NCBI RefSeq assembly: GCF_014164505.1
Contig: NZ_JACJFI010000001.1
Location: forward strand, 1 to 64,000
From: Shewanella sp. SG41-4
GTDB taxonomy: Bacteria > Pseudomonadota > Gammaproteobacteria > Enterobacterales > Shewanellaceae
DNA: 64,000 nucleotides
Direction: 5' to 3'
Shown here one piece after another: positions 16,881 through 25,219 of the stretch. The notes under the pieces were generated by a model that saw only the letters and a list, made by a program, of their open reading frames with translations, had not been told where the DNA came from and did no database searches. Each line of letters opens with the position of its first letter. Position 1 is the first letter of the stretch. Made by a program: the position numbers and the translations under genes.

Positions 16881-18149
16881 TTATTCTCCCATACAGTAGT
16901 TGCCAACTTCAGCAAACACGCGCTTAAGTTGATATGAGTTCTGTTTAAAAGACGTCGTAGTTGCACTCATTTGTGCAATATCCGCTTGACTTTCTGCGTC
17001 TCGTAAACACACCGTTTTAAACACCTTTTTAACTTGGCATTGGGCAAAGGCATTGCTGTTTGCCAGCTCTTGTCCTAAAGATTTAGCCCCACTACCTTGA
17101 CCTGACAAACTGTTATCCCAACCCAATTTCTGATTAGGTCCTTCGCGCCAGTAATTGTTCCATCTATCGTTTGGCGTGGCATAGCCAAAAGGAAAACTGG
17201 TTGAATTGATATGATACTTACCTTGCACTCGGGTGCCAGTGGCTGGGTCGGTTTGACCGCTGGTGTTGTAAGCTATTGCTCCAGCTTCACCCGTTGGATC
17301 TTGGTCACGGTTAAACTCATATTCATAAAAAGCAAACGCTTGCGCCAGTGGATCCATACCACTGTGACAACTTGAGCAGTTATTGATAAATAAACGGCTG
17401 TCACCACCAGGGCTGCGGCTGACATCTTGGCGAATACGATCGGTTGGGCGGGTGTTGTCTTTTAATGGCTCTAAATCGGTACACAAATGGTTCATTAAGG
17501 TAAAACGAAACATGGCGCGATTAGTGCCTAAATAGAAAAACTCTTTCGCAGCGGCGCGGCTAGTTAACACCCCAGCGGTTGCGTCAGCAGGTAATCCATT
17601 CACACTCGATTGAGTGGTGCGCTCTAAGCCGTCTTTTAAATCAATAAATTGGTCTTCTAACGCTTGATAATGGTCATTATTATTACGATTGTAACCGGGT
17701 AAATTCAAACTGTTTTTACCCACATACACCATGTCTGCTTGCAGAATATCTCTGAAATCAACATCGTCCCTAACCGCACCGATTACCGTGGCAGAATAGT
17801 CATTTAACGGCGCAAAAATGTCTTGATCAATATTGGTCCATGGCGTGGCGAATAATTTCAACGTCGTGGAGTAAAATGCCGGCGTTTCCATTGCTAGGTA
17901 GGCAGCTTCGATGGGTTTACCGTCATCCAGTAATGCTGCCATATTTTGCAATGTGGTTTCAGATGCGGCGACACCGGCTATTCGGTCATGCAATTGTTTT
18001 GCTTGCTCTAAGCTGCCTGCTGCTACGTTGGCCGAGAAAAGGCTAAACACACCAAGTGCTAATACACTCATCAACGTCTTAGAATGCATCTTTTTTCCAT
18101 TATAAGATAATAAGCTGAGGCTTTTTATCGTACGAAGTCGTTGCTTCAT
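16881..18149 (-). CDS. Exported cytochrome-like protein with one haem-c site
   Basis: A 422-residue protein, first gene of the minus-strand operon. One CxxCH site lies at Cys258-Cys261-His262, in CSSCHSGMDPLAQAFAFYEY. This resembles the haem segments of planctomycete-type cytochrome families, where SCHxxMDP is common. There is a choice of start: the ATG at 18149 has an excellent AAGGAGACAGT leader, whereas Met21 begins a better signal peptide (MHSKTLMSVLALGVFSLFSANVAAG). I keep the first because of the ribosome site. Other cysteines near the C-terminus (CQVKKVFKTVC) may form a disulfide. Its operon partners suggest a shared periplasmic or surface complex. Confidence 0.7.
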   Translation of the reverse strand: MKQRLRTIKSLSLLSYNGKKMHSKTLMSVLALGVFSLFSANVAAGSLEQAKQLHDRIAGVAASETTLQNMAALLDDGKPIEAAYLAMETPAFYSTTLKLFATPWTNIDQDIFAPLNDYSATVIGAVRDDVDFRDILQADMVYVGKNSLNLPGYNRNNNDHYQALEDQFIDLKDGLERTTQSSVNGLPADATAGVLTSRAAAKEFFYLGTNRAMFRFTLMNHLCTDLEPLKDNTRPTDRIRQDVSRSPGGDSRLFINNCSSCHSGMDPLAQAFAFYEYEFNRDQDPTGEAGAIAYNTSGQTDPATGTRVQGKYHINSTSFPFGYATPNDRWNNYWREGPNQKLGWDNSLSGQGSGAKSLGQELANSNAFAQCQVKKVFKTVCLRDAESQADIAQMSATTTSFKQNSYQLKRVFAEVGNYCMGE

Positions 18150-18532
18150 ACTGTCTCCTTGTTAGCACTTGTTTGTCTCGCATTAAACTTGCGTTGATAT
18201 ACTGATTTGCTCGTTTACTTTGTCAACATACAGATTTTGTTAACCTCAATGTTGTTGTTTTGTATCTTGGAGCAAATGTTGAACAGTAAATGCATCGAAT
18301 GGTGCTGATTAAATCATTCCACGGCTCACAATAAAAGTTTTTATTTTGTTAATTTTTTTGACACTTACAGCCAATAACTTGACGTCAAAAAATGGACCTA
18401 TACCGTCAAAAAAAAGTATTCCAACTATTTGATAAAAAGTGTTGAAACACAGAGCCTAGAAAGCAATAATGTCACGCGCCATCTGGTTTTGCTATGATAC
18501 TCACAAAAATAATAAATCGTTAAGGAAAACAA
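18150..18532. other. Divergent promoter region of the envelope cluster
   Basis: 383 bases between the two divergent operons. It is AT-rich and contains a direct repeat of CGTCAAAAAA (around 18381 and 18407). A plausible plus-strand promoter is listed separately. The minus-strand promoter was not pinned down. The shared region suggests the two halves may be co-regulated. Confidence 0.5.
18469..18498 (+). promoter_or_regulatory. Candidate sigma-70 promoter of the plus-strand operon
   Basis: An extended -10 element (TGC then TATGAT, 18493-18498) with ATGTCA (18469-18474) as a four-of-six -35, spacer 18. It lies 35 bases before the start of the HzsA-related gene. Read from sequence only. Confidence 0.4.
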
Positions 18533-21190
18533 ATGAGGCCGACTTTGGGCTATAACATTATGATGTTTACGGTAATTACATTGTTATTAGGATGTAACAC
18601 CGAAACAGCGATTAAAGATCAACAGCCTGATCCTGTTCTTGTTGAATATCCTGTAGTTTATATTGAGCGTAATCTAACGGCGGTCGATCAAAACCCTGCA
18701 CAATTTGAACCTCTCAACCCGGCCCTTTTTAATCCTGGTGCCCAGTTACTCATTAAACAAAATGCATTTGCTGACTCCCCTGCAACCAATCTCACAGCAA
18801 CCTTGTTTGGCGCTGAGCAGCTGATTGATATTCGCGATTTGTCAGTATCAGACGATGGTCAACAACTGCTTATGGCCATTCGCGCGCCAGAAATCGAAGG
18901 TGTGGACGACGATGAACAGCCTAAATGGAACATCTGGCGTTATACCGTGGCTAGCCAAACTTTAGAACGGATCATCACGAGTGATATCACGGCAGAGCAA
19001 GGCGATGACTTAATGCCGGCGTTTTTGCCCGACGGCAGAATTATATTTGCCTCAACCAGACAGCGTTTATCTCGAGCCATTTTGCTGGATGAAGGTAAAC
19101 CACAATACACAGCATTAGATGAAAGCCGTGCTAATGAAACCTTTAACATCCATGTGATGGACCCTGACGGCAGCGCCATTCAGCAGTTAACGTTTAATTT
19201 AAGCCACGACTTTTACCCATTGGTACTACAAAGTGGCAAAATTTTATACAGCCGCTGGGATCGAATGGGCGGCGACCACGGAATTAACCTGTACCGTATG
19301 AATCCGGACGGAACAGACAACGAATTAGTATTTGGTTGGCATTCGCATCAATTGCCCCTTGACGGCCAAACCGAATCGATTGATTTTATCAAGCCACAAC
19401 AATTGCCTAGCGGTGAAATATTAATGCTGTTGTCATCACAAGACGACAGCGCGATTCAAAAACGTCCAGTGCTAATTAATATTGACGACTACGTTGACGC
19501 TCAGCAAGCCACTGCCAATTCTGGCGCGCAAGGTGAAGCGATTACCGACGCCGCATTATCAGAATTTAACTTCTCATTTTCTGCCGCATTGTCAGAAAAC
19601 GGTAGAATCAATCATTTATACCCACTACCCGATAACAGCCAGCGCTTTTTAATGAGTTGGGATTTGTGTCGTGTTGTTGTAAATGACATCGTCCGTGCCT
19701 GCGGCCAACTTAGCGCGGAGCAACTTGCTGACGAAAACCTCATTCAAGCCGATCCATTATACGAGTTATGGTTACTCAATAATGCCAACAATACTCAACA
19801 ATTGGTGGCCACCACAACTCAAGGCACAGTGCTAACTGAATCTGTAGTGATGCAACCTAGCGCACAACCAAAAACCTTTATCGCAGACAAAGTGGTAGGC
19901 AACGAACTCGACCCACAGCTAAGTCAACAATTGGCTGGCGCTATCCACATTCGTAGCGTATATGACTTTGATGGCATCGACACCACAGCTAACGCGGGTG
20001 GTATTAGCCGTTTAAGTGATCCTTCACAAACACCTGCGGCTAATTTACCCGCTCGATTTTTGCGAATTGTGCGTGGAGTGCCTATGCCTCCCGATGATGT
20101 GAGAGACATCCTTAATACCGATTTTGGCCGCAGTAATAACCAACTCATGCGCGAAATTGTTGGTTATAGCGCTATTCAACCCGATGGTTCAGTTAAGATA
20201 AAAGTGCCAGCCAATGTCCCGTTAGCCATCAGTGTATTAGACATCAATGGTCAGCGTATTGGCGGACGTCACCGTCAATGGATAACGTTAACGCCGGGTG
20301 AAACCTTGGAGTGTACAGGTTGTCATACCGCTAATAGTCAGCTACCTCATGGTAGATTGGACGCACAAGCAGCCAGCATTAATGTCGGCGCGGTTGGTGG
20401 TTCAGCTTACCCTAATGCCACGAGTAATATCATTCCAGAGCAAGGACAAACCATGGCTGAAGCCGATGAAATGGTGAATGGTCTTGCCGAGCTTAGCGCT
20501 AACATTGAGTACCAAGATATTTGGACAAATCCAGTGTTGTCTGCGGCAAACCCAAGTATTGAATATAGTTACAGTAATTTAGCCACACCTGCGCCAAATG
20601 GCAGTGAGTGCTTTGACAATTGGACTCCCTATTGCCGCATTCAAATCAATTATGTTGAACATATTCAGCCGCTGTGGGACTTAGCCCGACCAGTAATAGA
20701 CGCAACTACTCAAATGCTCGTTGCCGACAACACCTGTATCAGTTGCCATAATATTGTCGATGCAGATGGCGCGGCGCAAGTGCCTGCTGGACAGTTGTCG
20801 TTAATCAATTCGCCGTCAAGCGATCAAGCTGCGCATTTAACTTCTTACCGTGAACTGTTTTTTAACGATGTTGAGCAAGAAGAAGTCGATGGTATTTTAA
20901 TCGACAAATTAGTTGAAGTGCTCGATGCCGATGGCAACGTAGTTTATCAAGTAGACAGTAATGGTGAGCTTATTCTTGACGCTGACGGTAACCCTATTCC
21001 GGTGTTAACCACAGTCAATGTGCCCGCAATTTTATCGACTAATGGCGCGCGTTCAAGTAACACATTTTTTGAGGTGATGAATAACACCACCCATCAAAAT
21101 ATGCTGTCGGCCGATGAGCTCAAATTACTTAACGAATGGTTAGACATTGGCGCGCAATATTACAACACGCCATTTTACTCACAGGACTAA
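18533..21190 (+). CDS. HzsA-related haem-c lipoprotein with beta-propeller
   Basis: An 885-residue lipoprotein (lipobox LLLGC, Cys21). The N-terminal half has WD40-like/TolB-type propeller blades (LMPAFLPDGRIIFASTRQR, FNIHVMDPDGSAIQQLTF, INLYRMNPDGTDNELVFGWH). Two CxxCH sites follow: Cys594-Cys597-His598 (ECTGCHTANSQLPHG) and Cys735-Cys738-His739 (CISCHNIVDADG). This order matches the 'HzsA-related' family, distant relatives of the hydrazine synthase alpha subunit. There is no sign of the other hydrazine synthase subunits, so hydrazine chemistry is not implied. It is probably an outer-membrane-anchored cytochrome heading the plus-strand operon. AAGGAA precedes the start. Confidence 0.75.
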   Translation: MRPTLGYNIMMFTVITLLLGCNTETAIKDQQPDPVLVEYPVVYIERNLTAVDQNPAQFEPLNPALFNPGAQLLIKQNAFADSPATNLTATLFGAEQLIDIRDLSVSDDGQQLLMAIRAPEIEGVDDDEQPKWNIWRYTVASQTLERIITSDITAEQGDDLMPAFLPDGRIIFASTRQRLSRAILLDEGKPQYTALDESRANETFNIHVMDPDGSAIQQLTFNLSHDFYPLVLQSGKILYSRWDRMGGDHGINLYRMNPDGTDNELVFGWHSHQLPLDGQTESIDFIKPQQLPSGEILMLLSSQDDSAIQKRPVLINIDDYVDAQQATANSGAQGEAITDAALSEFNFSFSAALSENGRINHLYPLPDNSQRFLMSWDLCRVVVNDIVRACGQLSAEQLADENLIQADPLYELWLLNNANNTQQLVATTTQGTVLTESVVMQPSAQPKTFIADKVVGNELDPQLSQQLAGAIHIRSVYDFDGIDTTANAGGISRLSDPSQTPAANLPARFLRIVRGVPMPPDDVRDILNTDFGRSNNQLMREIVGYSAIQPDGSVKIKVPANVPLAISVLDINGQRIGGRHRQWITLTPGETLECTGCHTANSQLPHGRLDAQAASINVGAVGGSAYPNATSNIIPEQGQTMAEADEMVNGLAELSANIEYQDIWTNPVLSAANPSIEYSYSNLATPAPNGSECFDNWTPYCRIQINYVEHIQPLWDLARPVIDATTQMLVADNTCISCHNIVDADGAAQVPAGQLSLINSPSSDQAAHLTSYRELFFNDVEQEEVDGILIDKLVEVLDADGNVVYQVDSNGELILDADGNPIPVLTTVNVPAILSTNGARSSNTFFEVMNNTTHQNMLSADELKLLNEWLDIGAQYYNTPFYSQD

Positions 21191-21247
21191 CAAAGCATGC
21201 CACAAGCAAAACCATAGGTTTGCTTCATGACTTTGCGATAGGGAATT

Positions 21248-21988
21248 ATGCAAACATATTTACGAAACACCTTTTTGCTACTGACAATACTGTGTTTAAG
21301 CCCCGTATTACAGGCCGACGACAACCCAAGTTTGCGGATTGATGTGCCCTTTATTGAGCTGCATTCAGGGCCAAGTGATGGCTATCCAGTGGTTTCAGTT
21401 ATCGAGCAAAACGAAATGGTAACGGTGTTGCTTATGCGAACATCTTGGTTAAAAGTACTAAACAAACGTGGAGTTGAAGGCTGGTTTCATGAAGATAACC
21501 TAAAGGGTTTATCGCAAGATGGCCAAGCCATTAACGTGAACTTGATAACAGAACAAGACGTCATCAACCGCCAAATTGAAGCCGGTGTAATGTACGGCGA
21601 TTTGGAAGGTGCCAATTTTTACAATATCTATGCTGGCTATGCATTTACCCCAGTATTTAGCGCTGAAATATCAGCAGGTAAAGCACTAGGTAGCATTTCT
21701 GACAGCGATGTATTTGAAGTAATGCTGTTTAGCCAACTTCTACCCGATTTAATTGTCGTGCCATACATTGGCGTTGGTGCGGGGATCATTAATACCGAAC
21801 CTCATAGTGTGTTAGCCGACACCGAATCGCGTCGTAGCACCTTAATGAGTGCAGCCGCTGGCATAAAATATCACCTTGCACGTAACTTTTTATTACGGGC
21901 CGAATATAAACTCTCGTTAGCCTTAACCGACCGAGATGAAAATGAAGAGATCCAAACATGGAAAATAGGATTCAGCGTATTTTTTTAA
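21248..21988 (+). CDS. SH3-domain outer-membrane beta-barrel protein
   Basis: A 246-residue exported protein with a signal peptide ending near LQADD. A bacterial SH3 domain follows (about residues 28-90: VPFIELHSGPSDGYPVVSVI, TSWLKVLNKRGVEGWFHEDN). Then comes a small beta-barrel (about 110-246) of the OmpW/OprF-like type, ending in the aromatic residue typical for Bam-mediated insertion (FSVFF). The SH3 part could hold peptidoglycan. The 3' end overlaps the next gene by 31 bases, indicating coupling. Confidence 0.75.
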   Translation: MQTYLRNTFLLLTILCLSPVLQADDNPSLRIDVPFIELHSGPSDGYPVVSVIEQNEMVTVLLMRTSWLKVLNKRGVEGWFHEDNLKGLSQDGQAINVNLITEQDVINRQIEAGVMYGDLEGANFYNIYAGYAFTPVFSAEISAGKALGSISDSDVFEVMLFSQLLPDLIVVPYIGVGAGIINTEPHSVLADTESRRSTLMSAAAGIKYHLARNFLLRAEYKLSLALTDRDENEEIQTWKIGFSVFF

Positions 21989-22617
21989 TGCCTTTGTTCA
22001 GCGCTAGTGCTTTAGCGCTGACCGCATTAACACCAAGCTTAGCATTTGCCGCCGACAATGCGCCAAACACAGTAAAAGCCGATGTAGAACGGCGCACGGT
22101 GCTTGACGATGTGCTCGACACCGAAAATTTTGAAGTGGGTATTCAAGGCGGTATTTTGTCGATTGAAGACTTTGAATCTAACCCTTGGATAAGTGCGCAT
22201 TTGGGTTACCACATTAGTGAGCATTTTTATGTCAAAGCGCGTTATGCCCAAGCTAAAGCGGGTGAAACCAGTTTTGAAAAACTGTCTAATGCAGCACCAT
22301 TATTAACTGACGCTGAGCGCGAATTAACTTATTACGGCTTAAACATTGGTTATAACCTGCTACCAGGTGAAATCTTTTTTAGCAAAGACACCGTGTTTAA
22401 CAGTGTCTTTTCGGTTGAGCTGGGCGGTGGCAGTACCGAGTTTGCCGGTGACGAGCAATTTACCGTCAACCTGACTGCAAACTACCGAGTGTTTTTAACC
22501 GACTGGATTGCATGGGATTTAAGCATGAGTGATTACCTGTTTAATACCGAGGTCACTGGTGCATCTAAAACAACCCATAACCTAAATTTTGCAACGGGTG
22601 TGTCGTTCTATTTTTAA
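21958..22617 (+). CDS. Outer-membrane beta-barrel protein
   Basis: A 219-residue protein with a signal peptide (cleavage near AFAADN) and an eight-strand-type barrel with alternating hydrophobic strands. It ends in the terminal signature GVSFYF. It is a likely paralogue of the barrel half of the preceding gene, without the SH3 domain. The ATG at 21958 lies inside the upstream gene; Met11 at 21988 is an alternative start. It could form an outer-membrane channel or anchor for the machine encoded downstream. Confidence 0.7.
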   Translation: MENRIQRIFLMPLFSASALALTALTPSLAFAADNAPNTVKADVERRTVLDDVLDTENFEVGIQGGILSIEDFESNPWISAHLGYHISEHFYVKARYAQAKAGETSFEKLSNAAPLLTDAERELTYYGLNIGYNLLPGEIFFSKDTVFNSVFSVELGGGSTEFAGDEQFTVNLTANYRVFLTDWIAWDLSMSDYLFNTEVTGASKTTHNLNFATGVSFYF

Positions 22618-22694
22618 TCCATCTTGATATCTGTGGTTAGAATAGACCATCGAAAATTCAAGTGGTAGAAGTGAAAAATCAATAAGGAAATACA

Positions 22695-23198
22695 ATGTTG
22701 TTCAGTCGATTAAGTGGTAAATGTCTTATTGCCTTGGGTGCATTACTGTTGTCTATGCAGGCTCAGGCGCTAACGCCTGGCCAAGCAGCCCCTGACTTCA
22801 CCCTAAAAAACCAGCAAGGGACTAACCTTAATTTAGCCGAACAACGTGGCGACATTATCTTGATTAACTTTTGGGCATCTTGGTGCGGACCATGCCGTAA
22901 AGAAATGCCGGTTTTGCAAACATTACAAGACAAGTATCAAGACTTAGGCGTACAGGTATGGGGCATTAATGTTGAACAAGAAAACCAAGCAGGCAAAGAC
23001 TTTTTAGCCGACCTTGATTTACGTTTTCCGATATTTTTCGACCAAACAAACTCTTTGTCTAAGACTTATCAGGTTGAAGCCATGCCAACCACAGTTATTA
23101 TTGATCGCGATGGTAATGTGCGCTTTATATTTCAAGGCTATCAAGACGGCTTTGATAAAAAGTATGCAGCAGCCATTAAACAGCTGATTAGAGAGTAA
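22695..23198 (+). CDS. TlpA-family periplasmic thioredoxin
   Basis: A 167-residue exported thioredoxin-fold protein with a signal peptide ending at AQA. The active site is WCGPC (Cys64/Cys67), and the cis-proline loop AMPTTVIIDRDG lies in the second half. TlpA/ResA proteins keep periplasmic cysteines reduced, often for haem-c attachment. That fits a locus making at least three proteins with CxxCH sites and a Cys-tailed lipoprotein. AAGGAA precedes the start; the DUF4266 gene follows within five bases of its stop. Confidence 0.9.
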   Translation: MLFSRLSGKCLIALGALLLSMQAQALTPGQAAPDFTLKNQQGTNLNLAEQRGDIILINFWASWCGPCRKEMPVLQTLQDKYQDLGVQVWGINVEQENQAGKDFLADLDLRFPIFFDQTNSLSKTYQVEAMPTTVIIDRDGNVRFIFQGYQDGFDKKYAAAIKQLIRE

Positions 23199-23202
23199 AT
23201 TG

Positions 23203-23463
23203 ATGATAAACACCTTATCTCCTCGTATCACTGCTTTATCGCTTAAGTGCATTGCGCTATTAAGCTTAATTAGTTTAAGTGGCTGCACGAGTATGGGCAT
23301 TGAGCCTTGGGTTAAACCTTACGAGCGCCAAAACTTAGCCGATCCGATTATGCGCATGAATCGTCACCCAAGTGCCAGTATGCATGTGGCGCACGTACTT
23401 GAAGGTCGAGAATCTTCTCGTGGCGCAGAAGGAACTGGAGGGGGTGGTTGTGGCTGTAACTAA
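23203..23463 (+). CDS. DUF4266 lipoprotein with Gly-Cys tail
   Basis: An 86-residue lipoprotein (lipobox LSGC, Cys28). The mature part has the conserved PWVKPYERQNLADPIM block of DUF4266 and ends in the unusual tail GTGGGGCGCN. The pair of cysteines in a glycine run suggests metal binding or post-translational modification, but no function is known. I used the ATG at 23203 rather than the in-frame TTG just before it. The 3' end overlaps the start of the DUF3570 gene, whose ribosome site lies inside the glycine codons. Confidence 0.8.
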   Translation: MINTLSPRITALSLKCIALLSLISLSGCTSMGIEPWVKPYERQNLADPIMRMNRHPSASMHVAHVLEGRESSRGAEGTGGGGCGCN

Positions 23464-24604
23464 TTTGATCAATAAAAGCGTTAAGCTATTTGCAGTATTG
23501 TTTATCAGTATTACGTGTCTGTCTGCCCAGGCTGCGGTACTCGATCCTGATCGCGCCGACGTGTTGTATCACAGCTACGAAGGCGGCGGCATGACCATTG
23601 ATGGCCCGTCTGTATTACTCAGAAAAAAGACCTCAGAATCTCTCGCGTTTACGGCATATTATTATTTAGACAGTATTTCATCAGCCTCAGTGGATGTTAT
23701 CAGCACAGCCAGTGCCTACACAGAAAAGCGTAACGAAGGGCAATTTGGGGTTGAATATCTGCATGACAAAACCTTGATGTCCTTTAACCTGCGTCAAAGT
23801 GATGAAGACGATTATTTAGCCCAATCATTTAGTATCAATGTGTCACAAGACACCTTTGGTGATTTAACTAATTTAAATCTGGGTTTGTCTTATGGCGACA
23901 ATGAGATTCGCCGTAATGGTGACGACCAGTTTGAAGAGCAGAGCGAGCAATATCGGATTCGCGCTGGCATCAATCAAGTGTTAACTCGTAACCTCACTGC
24001 GAGTGTTAACGTTGAAGCTATAGCAGACAGCGGCTATTTAAATAACCCATACCGCACAGTGAGATACATAGATAACAGCGTTCCATCAGGTGTGGCTTAT
24101 CAGGCAGAAGTGTACCCAGAAACCCGCAACTCGTTTGCAGCAAAGTTCTCGGCCAGTTACTTTTTACCTTATCGCGCAGCGTTGTTTTTTCATTACCGCC
24201 ACTTTAACGACAGCTGGGAAATTACCGCCAGCGACGTAGAAGTTGGATATCGACATCCCCTTGGCGACAGTCTCGAATTAGAATTTAAAGTGCGTTATTA
24301 CCAGCAAACTCAAGCTGAATTTTACAGTGACCTGTTTCCTTATCGCGACGCGCAAAACTACCTTGCGCGCGACAAAGAACTCAGTGACTTTAGCGACATC
24401 ACTTACGGAATAGGAATTACCTATCAATTACCCGCCTCGGTGTCTTTTGGCGATACACACTCAGAAGCATCGCTACAATGGGATTATATTGACTTTCAAT
24501 ACAATAACTTTAGGGATCCTAACGCAGATGGCGGAGTGGGCAATGAACCGTTTTATGGGTTTTCTGCCAATGTTATTCGTGCTTTTGTCAGCGTGTATTT
24601 TTAA
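23450..24604 (+). CDS. DUF3570 outer-membrane protein
   Basis: A 384-residue protein when started at the GTG at 23450, which follows GGAGGGGG at good spacing; the frame is open further upstream inside the previous gene. A signal peptide ends near AQAAV. The rest is beta-rich with regular amphipathic strands (YRAALFFHYRHFNDSWEITA, SLELEFKVRYYQQTQ) and ends in an aromatic (FVSVYF), so it is an outer-membrane barrel of about 16 strands. DUF3570 and DUF4266 genes are usually neighbours. It may be the barrel that carries or exports the DUF4266 lipoprotein. Confidence 0.8.
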   Translation: MAVTNLINKSVKLFAVLFISITCLSAQAAVLDPDRADVLYHSYEGGGMTIDGPSVLLRKKTSESLAFTAYYYLDSISSASVDVISTASAYTEKRNEGQFGVEYLHDKTLMSFNLRQSDEDDYLAQSFSINVSQDTFGDLTNLNLGLSYGDNEIRRNGDDQFEEQSEQYRIRAGINQVLTRNLTASVNVEAIADSGYLNNPYRTVRYIDNSVPSGVAYQAEVYPETRNSFAAKFSASYFLPYRAALFFHYRHFNDSWEITASDVEVGYRHPLGDSLELEFKVRYYQQTQAEFYSDLFPYRDAQNYLARDKELSDFSDITYGIGITYQLPASVSFGDTHSEASLQWDYIDFQYNNFRDPNADGGVGNEPFYGFSANVIRAFVSVYF

Positions 24605-24658
24605 TTGCTCGCCTTAAATATTGATACTTTTAATAACGTAATTGCCAAGGCCATAACT

Positions 24659-25219
24659 ATGACTACAGACCGTAAATTGTGTACTTTTTTAACACGGTTA
24701 TTTGCTACAACAATGCTTATTGCAGGCTTATTTGCATTACCCGTTCAAGCTGAAGACACTCAGCAGAGCAATGGTGTATTAGCCAGCGAGCTTGAAGACA
24801 TCAAAAGCCAAGTGCTAAAACTCAATCGCGATCTATTTATTTTAGAAGAAGATTTATTGTTTCCTGCCAGCACCCAAATCGCCGTGTTTGTGTCGGTTGA
24901 TGTGGGCCGATTTCTCAAACTCGACAGTGTTGAGTTAAAAATTGACGACAATAATGTTAGCGGTTTTTTATATACCGAACGTCAACGCAAAGCACTTGAA
25001 CAAGGCGGTATTCAGCGTATTTACTTGGGTAATATTAAGATGGGACCTCACCTGTTAACAGCCATATTTACGGGGAAAGATGCAGAAGATCGAACAGTGC
25101 AACGAGCGATTACTCATAATTTTGATAAAACCGATGAAACGGTAATGATAGAACTCAAAGTCGAAGACAGCGAATCAAGCTATCGTGCTGAGATCAAAGT
25201 CGAACAATGGGCCCTGTAG
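24659..25219 (+). CDS. Exported protein of unknown function
   Basis: A 186-residue protein from the ATG at 24659, which has AAGG eight bases upstream. A signal peptide ends at VQAED. A short coiled-coil segment follows (residues about 40-62, LEDIKSQVLKLNRDLFILEEDLL), then a beta-rich domain with VSVDVGRFLKLDSVELKIDD and HLLTAIFTGKD that looks like an immunoglobulin-type fold. No catalytic motif is seen. Relatives may be misnamed as AraC regulators, but there is no helix-turn-helix here. Its stop directly abuts the next start. Confidence 0.65.
   Translation: MTTDRKLCTFLTRLFATTMLIAGLFALPVQAEDTQQSNGVLASELEDIKSQVLKLNRDLFILEEDLLFPASTQIAVFVSVDVGRFLKLDSVELKIDDNNVSGFLYTERQRKALEQGGIQRIYLGNIKMGPHLLTAIFTGKDAEDRTVQRAITHNFDKTDETVMIELKVEDSESSYRAEIKVEQWAL

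Noticed and set aside
18533-21190. Hydrazine synthase function
   Set aside because: Only the alpha-subunit-like architecture is present, and no beta/gamma subunits or other anammox genes lie in the window.
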